Positions 33,040-42,514 of a stretch of DNA of 64,000 nucleotides are shown piece by piece. The translations under genes and the position numbers were made by a program. Position 1 is the stretch's first letter; each line of letters begins with the position of its first letter. The notes under the pieces are model-generated. The model was not told the origin of the DNA, searched no databases, and saw only the letters and a program-made list of their open reading frames with translations. Source of the stretch: Paenibacillus tepidiphilus (lineage in GTDB: Bacteria; Bacillota; Bacilli; Paenibacillales; Paenibacillaceae). The stretch is taken from the NCBI RefSeq assembly GCF_008635795.1, contig NZ_VWRQ01000005.1:186001-250000 (forward strand). Reading direction: 5' to 3'.

Positions 33040-35094
33040 TTAGTCGATGATCTCACCCTGAAAAATTTGTTCATTCTGCAGATAAGTCCGCAGCGCCGCA
33101 TATTCAGGTGATGTCCAGAAGGAAGCATCCTTCAGCATTTCGGCTGCATCGTCGCGGGCCTGCTCCAGAATGTCGAAGTCGGCCGTCATGTCGGCCAGCC
33201 GGAATTCCGGCAGACCGCTCTGTTTCGTGCCGAAGAAGTCACCGGGACCGCGCAGCTCCAGATCGCGTCTGGAGATCTCGAACCCGTCTTCCGTCTCAGT
33301 CATGGCAGTCATCCGCTCACGGCCAATCTCCGATTTCGGGTCCGCCACCAACACGCAGTATGAAGCATGACTGCCCCGACCGACGCGCCCGCGCAGCTGA
33401 TGCAGCTGGGATAACCCGAAGCGGTCCGCATCCATAATGATCATCAGCGTAGCATTGGGAACGTCTACACCGACTTCTACCACGGTCGTAGAGACCAGCA
33501 GCTGAACTTCGTTGTTATAGAAGGCCCGCATGACCTCGTCTTTCTCGGCAGGGGTCATCCGACCGTGCAGCAGGCCTACCTTGTAATTCGGGAAATGCTG
33601 CGACATCTGCACATACAGATCAATTGCATTCTGGACATCCAGTTTCTCCGATTCCTCAATCAATGGACAGATCAGGTAAGCCTGGCGGCCCTGATCCACT
33701 TCACGGTTCACCAGATTCAGCACACGGTCCAGCATATCGTGCTTCACCCAGTAGGAGGTAATCGGTACCCGTCCCTTCGGCCGTTCCGACAGTGTGGAGA
33801 CATCCATATCACCAAAGACGGTAATGGCCAGTGTGCGGGGAATTGGTGTCGCCGTCATCGTCAGTACATCGGGATTATATCCCTTGCGGCGAAGCACACT
33901 GCGCTGATTGACCCCGAAGCGGTGTTGCTCATCGGTAACCACGAGTCCAAGGCTCCGGAAGAAGACATCGTCTTGAATCAAGGCATGTGTGCCTACGACA
34001 ACATCCAGCATCCCCATCTGCAAAGCGGCCAATATATCCTTCCGTTTGCGGCCTGATACACTTCCGGTGAGCAGCCCCACCGAGATGCCAAACGGTTCGA
34101 ACATTCGGGTTAACGAGCGCATATGCTGCTCCGCCAGAATTTCCGTCGGCACCATCAGAGCCCCCTGGAATCCCGACCTTACCGTCGCAAACAATGCCAC
34201 GGCGGCCAGCACGGTTTTACCTGACCCGACATCGCCTTGAAGCAGCCGGTTCATGCAGTATGGAGATCGCATATCCTGCAGAATCTCCAGCTCTACCCGT
34301 TTCTGTGCATCCGTAAGCTCAAACGGCAAGCTGCGCACGAACTGGCGCACCGTTGCATTGTCCACCGTATGCACCACACCGTCCGTCCGCCGCTGGTTGA
34401 GTACCCGGAACGCCTGCACCTTAAGCTGGAACAGGAACAGCTCCTCATAGACCATTCTGCGCCGGCCCTGCTGGCCTTCGCGCGAGTCCTCGGGGTTATG
34501 GATGGTGGCTATGGCCCGTTTGCGCGGCATAAAATCATATTTACGGATAATAGATTGCGGAAGTATCTCCGGAATCAGCTCACCGAACTGCTGCAGCCCT
34601 TGATTGATCGCCTTGCGGATCCAGTTCTGCGTAATTTTGCCGCCCACCGAATACACCGGCTGCAGTGTCCCGGTCTTGCCGCCTCCGCGGTCGGGGAATT
34701 CGTAGTCCGTCACCGTAATTTGGCTGCGCTTCTGATCCCATTTGCCGGTAATGACAATTTCCCGGCCCACTGTCAGCTGCTCGCGCACATACTGCTGGTT
34801 AAACCAGGTGGCCGTGAACATCCACGGCTCTGCGATGAGCTTGCAGCTAAGCCGTGATTTGCCGCCGAAGCGCTGCAGCACCGGGATTCCGATTACCTTG
34901 GCCACCAGTGTCGCCTTATCTCCATGCTTCACTTCACCCAGAGTGCGGGGACGGAAGTCTTCATAGCGAAACGGGTAGTATTCCAATAAATCCTTCACAT
35001 TAAAGATGCCAAAGGCGTGAAGCTCACTTTGCTTTTGAGCACTCACGCCGTTCACTTGCTTCACTTCAATTGATTCTAGAGATAATGTCATCAT
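33040..35094 (-). CDS. recG: ATP-dependent DNA helicase RecG
   Basis: The 684-residue protein has the RecG layout. There is an N-terminal wedge/OB domain (VKQVNGVSAQKQSELHAFGI, FRYEDFRPRT) and Walker A GDVGSGKT near residue 288. VTDEQHRFG, TATPIPRTLAI and HQLRGRVGRG follow in the helicase lobes. RecG remodels stalled replication forks and Holliday junctions in the cytosol. ATG 35094 follows AGGGGTG. It lies just downstream of degV and yloV, as in other Bacillales. Confidence 0.95.
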   Translation of the reverse strand: MMTLSLESIEVKQVNGVSAQKQSELHAFGIFNVKDLLEYYPFRYEDFRPRTLGEVKHGDKATLVAKVIGIPVLQRFGGKSRLSCKLIAEPWMFTATWFNQQYVREQLTVGREIVITGKWDQKRSQITVTDYEFPDRGGGKTGTLQPVYSVGGKITQNWIRKAINQGLQQFGELIPEILPQSIIRKYDFMPRKRAIATIHNPEDSREGQQGRRRMVYEELFLFQLKVQAFRVLNQRRTDGVVHTVDNATVRQFVRSLPFELTDAQKRVELEILQDMRSPYCMNRLLQGDVGSGKTVLAAVALFATVRSGFQGALMVPTEILAEQHMRSLTRMFEPFGISVGLLTGSVSGRKRKDILAALQMGMLDVVVGTHALIQDDVFFRSLGLVVTDEQHRFGVNQRSVLRRKGYNPDVLTMTATPIPRTLAITVFGDMDVSTLSERPKGRVPITSYWVKHDMLDRVLNLVNREVDQGRQAYLICPLIEESEKLDVQNAIDLYVQMSQHFPNYKVGLLHGRMTPAEKDEVMRAFYNNEVQLLVSTTVVEVGVDVPNATLMIIMDADRFGLSQLHQLRGRVGRGSHASYCVLVADPKSEIGRERMTAMTETEDGFEISRRDLELRGPGDFFGTKQSGLPEFRLADMTADFDILEQARDDAAEMLKDASFWTSPEYAALRTYLQNEQIFQGEIID

Positions 35095-35106
35095 GCACCC
35101 CTATGT

Positions 35107-35967
35107 TCAAGCGGGCCATATGAACACTGCCAGCGTCCCGTTGCCGACATGACTGCCTACAACAGGTCCGACGTTGGTCAACACTTGCTCGTTCAGGCTA
35201 AAATGACCCGCGAGCTCCTTCAGGAACTCTTCGCCGGCTGCCGGTTCAGCGGTATGGCCCACGGCAACGTTGATATGATCGACACCCGGCAGATCAGCCT
35301 TGAACAGCTCGATCATGCGGGCTACCGCCTTCTTGCGTCCTCTGACCTTCTCCACCGCATAAATAATCCCTTCCTCATCAATGGACAGGATAGGCTTGAT
35401 ATTCAGCAGTGTTCCAAGGATGGCCGACGCCTTGCCGATTCGGCCGCCCTTTTGCAGGTATTCCAGCGTGTCCACCAGGAAATACAGCTTGCGGGAACGG
35501 CGCAGACGCTCTACAGCTTCCAGAATTTCTTCCGGCGGCTTGCCTTCTTCCGCCCATCTCGCAGCCTGCACCACCAGCAGACCGAAGCCGTAGGAAGCGG
35601 AGAGAGAGTCCACTACTGTGATCTGCTCCCCTTCCTCCTCCAGCATGGATTTGGCCAACACAGCGGACTGATAGGTGCCGCTCAGCCCGGAAGAAATATG
35701 AAACGACAGAATCGAGCTACCCGGATGTTTCGCCAGAATACTACGGTACACATCCATATACTCCACCGGCGAAGGCTGCGATGTAGTCGGCAGCTGCGGC
35801 GAACGGGGAAGGCGATCATAGAATTGCTCCGGTGTCATATCCACCCCGTCGCGGAATGATTCCTCGCCGAACATGAGCTTTAGCGGTACGACTTCAATCC
35901 CAAGCTCCCTCGCCAGCTCCGGCGGGATATCGGATGTGCTGTCGGTGACGATTAGAGTGCGTTTCAT
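35107..35967 (-). CDS. DegV-family fatty acid-binding protein
   Basis: The 286-residue protein shows the DegV fold: IVTDSTSDIP at the N-terminus, SFHISSGLSGTYQSA near 94 and YLQKGGRIGKASA near 163. DegV/FakB proteins hold a fatty acid for the kinase FakA, so incoming fatty acids can be phosphorylated for lipid synthesis. The adjacent yloV-type kinase gene supports a kinase-carrier pair. Start ATG 35967 follows GGGGAGG; 12 bases separate it from recG. Confidence 0.9.
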   Translation of the reverse strand: MKRTLIVTDSTSDIPPELARELGIEVVPLKLMFGEESFRDGVDMTPEQFYDRLPRSPQLPTTSQPSPVEYMDVYRSILAKHPGSSILSFHISSGLSGTYQSAVLAKSMLEEEGEQITVVDSLSASYGFGLLVVQAARWAEEGKPPEEILEAVERLRRSRKLYFLVDTLEYLQKGGRIGKASAILGTLLNIKPILSIDEEGIIYAVEKVRGRKKAVARMIELFKADLPGVDHINVAVGHTAEPAAGEEFLKELAGHFSLNEQVLTNVGPVVGSHVGNGTLAVFIWPA

Positions 35968-35997
35968 GGATTTCCTCCCCAACTGAATTGGTGTCTC

Positions 35998-37776
35998 TTA
36001 TGGCTCCACCGAGAATAAATAGTAATACAGCGGCTGTCCGCCTTCATGTATCTCCACTTCCACCTGCGGGTATGTCTCTTCAAGCCAGGCAGCGAGAGAC
36101 TCGGTTACTTCCGCGTTGGCATCGGCGCCCGTCAGCACGGTAACGATCTCATCGCCGTTCACAAGCATATTCTCCAGCAGCTGCCGGCTTGCGGCCAACA
36201 GATCATCGTCAGCGGCGACAATCTTAGAGTTGCTGATGCCGATGTATTGCCCGGACTTAATCTGCAGCTCTTCAATCACCGTATCTCTGACCGCATTGGT
36301 AACCTGTCCGGACTTCACCTGGGCGATGGCTTCCAGCATATTGCTTGTGTTGACATCCACAGCGTCGTCTTCCTGGAATGCGAAGGCGGCAGCAATACCC
36401 TGAGGAATGCTCTTGCTCGGGATAACGGTAATCTCGCGTTCACCTTCCAGAAGATCCTTCGCCTGCTGCGCAGCCAAGACAATGTTGGAGTTGTTCGGCA
36501 AAATGTAAATATGCTTGGCGGAGATGGAAGAGATCGCATTAACGAAATCTTCCGTACTCGGATTCATCGTTTGTCCGCCTGAGAGCACAGCGTCCACACC
36601 GAGACTGCGGAAGATTTCCGAGATGCCGTCGCCGGAAGATACGGCGATGAACCCGTAAGGTGCCAGGTCGTCCGCAGGCGGAACAGCAGGAGCCTGCACA
36701 CTGCTTGTCTCTGCCGGCATATCGGCAAACAGCTCCGGCATCGGTGCGATATCCATCCCCGTAGTCAGCAGATCACGGTGCTGTTCGCGCATATTCAGAA
36801 TATGAATCTGGGTTATTTCTCCGTATAAAAGGGCAAGGTTCAGTACTTCGCCCGGAGTCTTGGAATGGACATGCACTTTGATCGTCTCGTCATCGGAAAT
36901 GACAATGATCGAATCCCCGTTGACTGATAACGCTTTCCTGAAAGCATCCTCATCAAAAACCGCATTTGCGGCACCGCCAAGCTGGCGGTTGATGAAAAAC
37001 TCCATATCATAAAGAAACTCGATATCTTCCGTGTGCAGCTGGGATTGCGCCGAAGTGTGCATCGGTACTGCAGGCGTTGCTGCAGGCTTCTCCTGTACCG
37101 GAGCCTGTGCAGGCTTGAGGGCTTGTCCCTGCTGCGAGGCTGTCCCGGCAGCCGGAACGGCGCCTGTCAGATATTGATGAAAGCCTTCATAGATATAGAC
37201 CAGACCCTGTCCGCCTGAATCGACAACCCCTACCTGCTTAAGTACAGGCAGCAGCTCTGGCGTATGCGCAAGCGCTTCTTTGGCTTTGGCCAGCACTTCT
37301 GTCATGAGCTCTGTTACATCCGTAGTCCGCCGGGACAAATACGTGGCGTGCTTCGCCGCTTCCTTGGCAACGGTCAGAATGGTGCCTTCCACCGGTTTTA
37401 CGACCGCTTTATAGGCGGTATCCACCCCCGTCTGCAGCGCCGCTGCGAACTGCTGGGCATTAAGCTCTTCGTACTGGGCCGCATAACGTCCGAATCCCCG
37501 GAACAGCTGCGACAGGATTACCCCGGAATTGCCGCGGGCTCCCATCAGCAGGCCCTTGGAGAGCACTCCTGCGCACTGGCCCAAAGAGGCGGTATTATTC
37601 TTCTTCAACTCATTCGCGCCTGCGGTCATCGTCAAATTCATATTGGTTCCCGTGTCGCCGTCCGGCACCGGAAATACATTCAAGGAATTGACATGCTCTG
37701 CATGCTGATGCAGCATATCCGCTCCGGCGAGAACCATTGCGGTAAAATCTGTTCCATTTATAGAACGCTTACTCAA
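35998..37776 (-). CDS. yloV: DAK2-domain fatty acid kinase-like protein (YloV/FakA)
   Basis: The 592-residue protein starts at TTG 37776 with GGAAGGGG 8 bases upstream. The kinase domain NVFPVPDGDTGTNMNLTM near residue 33 and SGVILSQLFRGF near 92 is followed by a middle and a C-terminal domain ending in EIHEGGQPLYYYLFSVEP. FakA phosphorylates fatty acids bound to FakB/DegV proteins. In Bacillus yloV follows the asp23-like yloU, which is absent between this gene and rpmB. A DegV gene follows 30 bases downstream. Confidence 0.9.
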   Translation of the reverse strand: MSKRSINGTDFTAMVLAGADMLHQHAEHVNSLNVFPVPDGDTGTNMNLTMTAGANELKKNNTASLGQCAGVLSKGLLMGARGNSGVILSQLFRGFGRYAAQYEELNAQQFAAALQTGVDTAYKAVVKPVEGTILTVAKEAAKHATYLSRRTTDVTELMTEVLAKAKEALAHTPELLPVLKQVGVVDSGGQGLVYIYEGFHQYLTGAVPAAGTASQQGQALKPAQAPVQEKPAATPAVPMHTSAQSQLHTEDIEFLYDMEFFINRQLGGAANAVFDEDAFRKALSVNGDSIIVISDDETIKVHVHSKTPGEVLNLALLYGEITQIHILNMREQHRDLLTTGMDIAPMPELFADMPAETSSVQAPAVPPADDLAPYGFIAVSSGDGISEIFRSLGVDAVLSGGQTMNPSTEDFVNAISSISAKHIYILPNNSNIVLAAQQAKDLLEGEREITVIPSKSIPQGIAAAFAFQEDDAVDVNTSNMLEAIAQVKSGQVTNAVRDTVIEELQIKSGQYIGISNSKIVAADDDLLAASRQLLENMLVNGDEIVTVLTGADANAEVTESLAAWLEETYPQVEVEIHEGGQPLYYYLFSVEP

Positions 37777-37889
37777 TGAGAATTCCCCTTCCTAACTTTA
37801 TGCCTAATCAATTCGTAGATTAACTGGACATAATACACTAAGGTATATTGTACTATAAGAGCCAAAAGAAATAAATGTTTTTGAATCAG

Positions 37890-37919
37890 TTGACGTAGCA
37901 TTTTTTGCTGTGATATTAT
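37890..37919 (+). promoter_or_regulatory. Sigma-A promoter of rpmB
   Basis: TTGACG (37890-37895) and TATTAT (37914-37919) are separated by 18 bases upstream of rpmB. Confidence 0.55.
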
Positions 37920-37969
37920 ATTTAAGTATTGTTTTAAGCAGGTCTTAGTAACACAAGGAGGTGTAATTC

Positions 37970-38158
37970 ATGTCCCGTAAATGTACTGTAACTGGCAAGA
38001 AACCAAGCAGCGGCAACCACGTATCCCATGCCAATAACCGCAACCGTCGTTCTTGGGGGGTTAACGTTCAGAAGGTTCGTATTCTCGTGAACGGCAAACC
38101 GAAACGTGTATACGTCAGCACCCGCGCACTGAAGAGCGGTAAAGTAGAACGCGTTTAG
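37970..38158 (+). CDS. rpmB: 50S ribosomal protein L28
   Basis: The 62-residue product [20 protein letters not shown] is L28, with the conserved [14 protein letters not shown] and [17 protein letters not shown]. Only one Cys is present, so it is the zinc-free form. AAGGAGGTG precedes the ATG. Its plus-strand placement between minus-strand spoVM and yloV is the usual Bacillales pattern. A terminator follows. Confidence 0.97.
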   Translation: MSRKCTVTGKKPSSGNHVSHANNRNRRSWGVNVQKVRILVNGKPKRVYVSTRALKSGKVERV

Positions 38159-38172
38159 TCCTAATATGAAGC

Positions 38173-38209
38173 AAAAAGCACCCTTTACAATCGTAAGGTG
38201 CTTTTTTTC
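38173..38209 (+). terminator. rpmB terminator
   Basis: AAAAAGCACC pairs with GGTGCTTTTT, with inner TTAC/GTAA and a seven-T run; it can also end the minus-strand spoVM transcript. Confidence 0.85.
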
Positions 38210-38233
38210 ATGTTTGCTGTTCTTTCCCCGGCT

Positions 38234-38314
38234 TCAGCTCTTCTGAAACGTGTTTAATATCGCTTTAACAAAACCTCCCAAAAATTTTGGCAGCTTAAAC
38301 GTGTAGAATTTCAT
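38234..38314 (-). CDS. spoVM: Stage V sporulation protein M
   Basis: A 26-codon gene that is easily missed. It starts at ATG 38314 with GGAGGG 6 bases upstream. The product begins MKFYTFKLPKFLGGFV and ends NTFQKS. Against Bacillus SpoVM it keeps the amphipathic helix, the essential Pro9, and LPKFLGG. SpoVM recognises the positive curvature of the forespore surface, anchors SpoIVA and is made in the mother cell. In Bacillus it also lies between rpmB and rpe/thiN. No confident sigma-E promoter could be set. The upstream 200 bases hold a 9-bp tandem repeat and small hairpins. Confidence 0.93.
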   Translation of the reverse strand: MKFYTFKLPKFLGGFVKAILNTFQKS

Positions 38315-38353
38315 CCTTTACCCTCCCATCAATTCATGCCGTACAGTAGGAGA

Positions 38354-38377
38354 CTTTCCTGTCTTTCCTGTCTTTCC
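38354..38377. repeat. 9-bp tandem repeat upstream of spoVM
   Basis: CTTTCCTGT is repeated at 38354 and 38363, with a partial third copy at 38372, just upstream of spoVM. The rest of 38378-38510 contains a CCGCC/GGCGG hairpin (38428-38446) and no supported gene. Confidence 0.7.
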
Positions 38378-38510
38378 ATACCTAACGAACCGCAGAACCT
38401 CCCGGCAACCATGTAGAACCGTCTTTGCCGCCCTCCCAGAAGGCGGTAACCGTTGCTGCGAGAAATATCAGATTTGTGTAAGAACCGCAGGTTTATAAAT
38501 CTCTGATATC

Positions 38511-38545
38511 AAAAAAGGCTACATGAGATTTTCTGCTCATGTAAC
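38511..38545 (-). terminator. Terminator of the rpe operon
   Basis: On the minus strand GGTTACATGAG pairs with CTCATGTAGCC around CAGAAAAT, followed by six T. It separates spoVM from the housekeeping operon. Confidence 0.85.
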
Positions 38546-38594
38546 CATGTTATGCTTGCCGGACTTGGCCTATACCTTGAAGGCAAGCCCGCTT

Positions 38595-39263
38595 TTAGCG
38601 GATTCCGCTTTCTGCAGCGTGGCGGATTGCTGAAATGGCGGCTGCGCGGTCGCTGCGGCCGAACACGGCGTTGCCGGCCACCAGCACATCGGCCCCCGCC
38701 TCTGTTACAAGCGGCGCCGTCGCTTCGGCAATGCCGCCGTCCACCTCGATAAACAGCCCCTTATGGTTCATTTCATTGGCCCACTCACGAACCTGCCGGA
38801 TCTTGCGCAGCACTCCGGGAATGAATGCCTGACCGCCAAAGCCCGGGTTCACCGTCATTGCCAGCACCAGGTCGATATCCTCCAGCACTTCACGCACCGC
38901 CGCTGCCGGAGTACCCGGATTCAGCGCGACGCCGGCCATCAGGCCCAGCTCCTTAATTTGGTGAACCACACGGTGCAGGTGCACGCAGGCTTCGGCATGG
39001 ACCGTAATCACTGAAGCCCCGGCCGCCGCAAAATCAGCCAGATAACGCTCAGGATGCTCAATCATCAGATGAACATCAAGCGGCAGAGACGTATGCTTCT
39101 TGACTGCCGCGACAATCGGCGGCCCCAGTGTAATATTCGGGACGAAATGGCCATCCATCACATCCACATGAATCCAATCTCCGCCGCAGCGTTCAGCTTC
39201 GGCCACTTCAGCGCCAAGCGCGGCGAAATCCGCCGACAGAATAGAGGGAGCAATAATGGTCAT
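38595..39263 (-). CDS. rpe: Ribulose-phosphate 3-epimerase
   Basis: The 222-residue TIM-barrel protein begins MTIIAPSILSADFAALG. It shows WIHVDVMDGHFVPNITLG near residues 31-48, PLDVHLMIEHPERYLADF near 66 and MTVNPGFGGQAFIPGVL near 136-152, including the metal-binding His and Asp. It interconverts ribulose-5-phosphate and xylulose-5-phosphate. GGAGG lies 11 bases before the ATG and the gene starts 5 bases after rsgA, so the two are co-transcribed. Confidence 0.96.
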   Translation of the reverse strand: MTIIAPSILSADFAALGAEVAEAERCGGDWIHVDVMDGHFVPNITLGPPIVAAVKKHTSLPLDVHLMIEHPERYLADFAAAGASVITVHAEACVHLHRVVHQIKELGLMAGVALNPGTPAAAVREVLEDIDLVLAMTVNPGFGGQAFIPGVLRKIRQVREWANEMNHKGLFIEVDGGIAEATAPLVTEAGADVLVAGNAVFGRSDRAAAISAIRHAAESGIR

Positions 39264-39268
39264 GTTGG

Positions 39269-40180
39269 TTAGTACCTCCGCTTTTTGTCTTTCATTTCTT
39301 GGTGAAACAGCTTGTAATGCTCATATCGGCTGTCCGCAATCTCACCGGCCTGCCAGGCTTCGACGACACGGCAGCCCGGCTCATGCAGATGGCTGCAGCC
39401 CCGGAATTTACACTCCTGGGCATAGGGAATGAACTCCCGGAAACATACCGACAGCTCTTCCACGCCTAGCTCCAGAAAATCAAGCTGGCTGAAGCCCGGG
39501 GTATCAGCCACCAGCGCGCCTCCGCCGATGTCCATCAGCTCGACATGGCGGGTCGTATGACGGCCGCGGCCAAGGCGCATGCTGATCTCTCCCGTCTCGA
39601 GTCCCAGGCCCGGCACGAGTCTGTTCAGGAGCGTCGACTTGCCGACGCCGGATTGTCCGGCGAACACGCTGACGGTTCCCGCCAGACGTTCGCGCAGCTC
39701 ATCGCTGCCCGTTCCCTTGAATGAGCTGGTAATCAGCACCTCATAGCCGATTCTCTCATACAGCGCCTTGACCTGCTCGGATGCGGCATCATCCTCAGCA
39801 TCTTCCTCCAGGTCCTGCTTAGTCAGCACGATAAGAGTGTCGAGGCCGGAGTGCTCGATATGTACGAGGAACTTGTCCAGCAGATTCAGGTTCATATCCG
39901 GCTCACGCAGGGAGAAGAGCAGCACCGCCAGATTGACGTTGGCCACCGGCGGACGGATCAGCTCGGATTCACGGGCTAGAATTTCATCCACCATGCCCTC
40001 CCCGTTCTCGGTCAGTACATAGCGGATACGGTCGCCGACGAGCGGCGTCTGTCCCTTCTTCTTCAGAATTCCGCGCCCGCGGCATTGCACCGCCTCTTCA
40101 TCGGCAGCCACCGAGCCGTCCCGCAACGGTTTAACATAATAGTACCCGCTGAGCGCTTTGACGATCATTCCTTCAGGCAT
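39269..40180 (-). CDS. rsgA: Ribosome small-subunit-dependent GTPase RsgA
   Basis: The 303-residue protein has an N-terminal OB domain (MPEGMIVKALSGYYYV) and then a circularly permuted GTPase. The order is LTKQDL (G4), GQSGVGKSTL (G1) near residue 175, and DTPGFSQ (G3) near 222. The C-terminus has a zinc knuckle, CKFRGCSHLHEPGCRV. RsgA assists late 30S maturation. It lies between prkC and rpe. Confidence 0.96.
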   Translation of the reverse strand: MPEGMIVKALSGYYYVKPLRDGSVAADEEAVQCRGRGILKKKGQTPLVGDRIRYVLTENGEGMVDEILARESELIRPPVANVNLAVLLFSLREPDMNLNLLDKFLVHIEHSGLDTLIVLTKQDLEEDAEDDAASEQVKALYERIGYEVLITSSFKGTGSDELRERLAGTVSVFAGQSGVGKSTLLNRLVPGLGLETGEISMRLGRGRHTTRHVELMDIGGGALVADTPGFSQLDFLELGVEELSVCFREFIPYAQECKFRGCSHLHEPGCRVVEAWQAGEIADSRYEHYKLFHQEMKDKKRRY

Positions 40181-40215
40181 ACATTACAAGCCTTCCTCTC
40201 TATCCTGAAATTGTG

Positions 40216-40255
40216 CAAATGACCCTTGCACTTAGGATACGCGCAGGGTCATTTG
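40216..40255. repeat. Inverted repeat between prkC and rsgA
   Basis: CAAATGACCC (40216-40225) and GGGTCATTTG (40246-40255) are perfect arms with a 20-base loop. There is no T-run on the minus strand, so it may be an attenuating or processing stem rather than a terminator. Confidence 0.55.
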
Positions 40256-40315
40256 ACTGTCGCTGCTGGCGGTCCAATTCAGGAAGCCGCAGCCGCATTG
40301 CAGAGTTCAGTTATT

Positions 40316-42514
40316 CTAATGCTTGTCTTTGTTCTTGTTTCCTTTGCCGTTCCCGTTTCCATTTCCGTTGCTTGCCTGACTGTTCTTGTCGTTCAGAATA
40401 AATCCGGTCTGCTCGCCGTCAACAGCCTCGCCCCCGTCATCGCTCGGCGGGAGAATCTCCGGTTCAATCGTTGGATCGGGCGGCGTCGGCTCAGGCGTCG
40501 GTGTCGGCGCCGGCGTCTCTGCCACCGGCAGCTGCGGCTCATCCACGGTCCCGTTCTTGGCATCGGAGAAGCGCACTTCATAAGCCTCTACATATTCACC
40601 GTTCACGTAAACGGTGATCGCACCGTCCTTGTTCGGAGCCAGAACTAAGTCTACCGGCAAATACTGACCTTTTGCGATCGTACGAATGCCCCATTCCTGC
40701 TGCTCACCGTCCTTGCGCGCATCGGAGTAGACAATTCGAATCTCCGTCTTGGTGCCCTCGCTCGTCGGTGTAACCGGTACACGGAACGTATAGTTGATCG
40801 CCTCCGGAGGAAAGCCGGTGCTGAGCGTAATCGTAAATTTCTCGCCACGCTGAGCAGACTCCCCTTCTTCATAAGGCCACTGCTTGATGACTTTGCCTGC
40901 ATCAATGTTGAAGCTGCTATCCTGCTGCACTTCTTCAAGCACCAGCCCGAGATCCTCCAGCGCTTTCTTCGCCTGAGCCTCTGTCTTGCCGGTCAGATCT
41001 GGCACCGCTACACTTTCATTGCCCAGGCTGACGAATACGGTGACCGACTGCGTCTCCGGATCAAACTCGCTGCCCTCGGCAGGCTCGGTACCAATAACCT
41101 GGCCCTCGGCAAACTCTTCACTGTATCTCTCATCCGGAGTAATCCGGGATTGGTCTATTCCAAGAGCGACCAGAGCCTTCTCCACATCAGCATACTTTTG
41201 TCCCGAGTAACCTGGCATTGCGGTGAGCACCTTAGCAGTGCTTACAGTAAGCGCGATATGGGTACCCTTCTTGACCATGGTATCAGGGGACTTGCTTTGC
41301 TCGTAAACGACATTCTCACCGTAGTTCGGGTTGTATACCGCTGTCACCGGCTCCTCGATACTCAGGCCAACCTCGTCAAGCATAGTTCTGGCTTCTTCGA
41401 TATTTTTGTTGATCAGATTCGGTACGGCTACTTCCGGTACAGACAGCTTGTTGGTGAAATACCACACCAGAACGCCTAAGATCAGCACTACGGCCAATGC
41501 TATTCCGGCCCACAGCGCCGGCTTGCTCCATTTACGCTTCGGAGGAGGCGCCGACTCCGGTTCCATCTGGCGCCGGGTCAGCCCCTCTTCACCCCGGCCT
41601 TCAAAACCGCGCTGCACCGGCTTGATCGCCGGAATAATCCGCGTTTTGTCGATATCATCGTCGTCATGGAAATCGGCCTTGGCCTCACTGCGCCGTTCCG
41701 GCAGCAGGCAGGTCTCCAGATCCTGCAGCATCTCCTTGGCGGAGTGGTACCGCTCCTCCGGATTTTTGCGCATCGAGCGCAGAATGACGTTCTCCACGCT
41801 TTGCGGAATCAGCGGATTCAGCTGCCGCGGCTCTTCGAACTCTTCCTGCAGATGCTTCAGCGCTACGCTGATCGGACTCTCTCCCAGAAACGGCAGCGCG
41901 CCGGTCAGCATCTGGTACAGCACGATGCCCAGTGAGTACAGATCGGATTTCTCGCCGGCAGCCACACCCTTGGCATGCTCCGGAGAGAAATAATGCACGG
42001 AGCCGACCACAGAGCCGGTTTGGGTAATCGTTGTAGAGGTAACCGCACGGGCAATCCCGAAGTCCGTCACCTTCACCCGGCCGTTACGGCCAATCAGAAT
42101 ATTATGAGGTTTAATATCGCGATGAATAATCTGGCTATGATGGGCATGATCGAGCGCATCGCAAATCTGCGAGGCAATGCGTACAGCCTCATCAACCTGC
42201 AGCGGCGCCCGCTCTTTGATGATTTCGTTCAAATTCTTGCCTTCAACGTATTCCATAACAATATAATGAATGTCATCTTCCTGTCCGACATCGTAAATGC
42301 TAACCACATTGGGATGGGACAGCGACGCGGCGGATTGCGCTTCACGCCGGAACCGGCGGATAAATTCCTCATCATGAACAAACTGGTTGCGCAGTACTTT
42401 AATTGCGACATTGCGGTTGAGCAGAATGTCATGGGCTCTATAGACGAGCGCCATGCCCCCTCCTCCGATCCGCTCGATGACTTGGTAACGGCCGCCCAAT
42501 TCGTGACCGATCAT
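40316..42514 (-). CDS. prkC: PASTA-domain Ser/Thr protein kinase PrkC
   Basis: The 732-residue protein has a Hanks-type kinase domain with IGGGGMALVY near residue 17, VAIKVL, HRDIKPHNIL near 138 and DFGIA. The Thr-rich activation loop is STTITQTGSVVGSVHYF. A juxtamembrane segment and one membrane helix (about 335-355, PALWAGIALAVVLILGVLVW) follow. Three PASTA-like repeats come next, marked by VAVPNLINKNIEEA and VAVPDLTGKTEAQAKKALE. The C-terminus is Pro/Thr-rich and then NGNGNGNGKGNKNKDKH. PrkC senses muropeptides and controls germination and wall growth. I start at ATG 42514 (AAAGGAG 8 bases upstream). It overlaps prpC by 4 bases. Confidence 0.95.
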   Translation of the reverse strand: MIGHELGGRYQVIERIGGGGMALVYRAHDILLNRNVAIKVLRNQFVHDEEFIRRFRREAQSAASLSHPNVVSIYDVGQEDDIHYIVMEYVEGKNLNEIIKERAPLQVDEAVRIASQICDALDHAHHSQIIHRDIKPHNILIGRNGRVKVTDFGIARAVTSTTITQTGSVVGSVHYFSPEHAKGVAAGEKSDLYSLGIVLYQMLTGALPFLGESPISVALKHLQEEFEEPRQLNPLIPQSVENVILRSMRKNPEERYHSAKEMLQDLETCLLPERRSEAKADFHDDDDIDKTRIIPAIKPVQRGFEGRGEEGLTRRQMEPESAPPPKRKWSKPALWAGIALAVVLILGVLVWYFTNKLSVPEVAVPNLINKNIEEARTMLDEVGLSIEEPVTAVYNPNYGENVVYEQSKSPDTMVKKGTHIALTVSTAKVLTAMPGYSGQKYADVEKALVALGIDQSRITPDERYSEEFAEGQVIGTEPAEGSEFDPETQSVTVFVSLGNESVAVPDLTGKTEAQAKKALEDLGLVLEEVQQDSSFNIDAGKVIKQWPYEEGESAQRGEKFTITLSTGFPPEAINYTFRVPVTPTSEGTKTEIRIVYSDARKDGEQQEWGIRTIAKGQYLPVDLVLAPNKDGAITVYVNGEYVEAYEVRFSDAKNGTVDEPQLPVAETPAPTPTPEPTPPDPTIEPEILPPSDDGGEAVDGEQTGFILNDKNSQASNGNGNGNGKGNKNKDKH

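Noticed and set aside
38384..38488. A frame ending in GSTWLPGGSAVR upstream of spoVM
   Set aside because: No start codon with a ribosome binding site; kept only as an observation about the leader.
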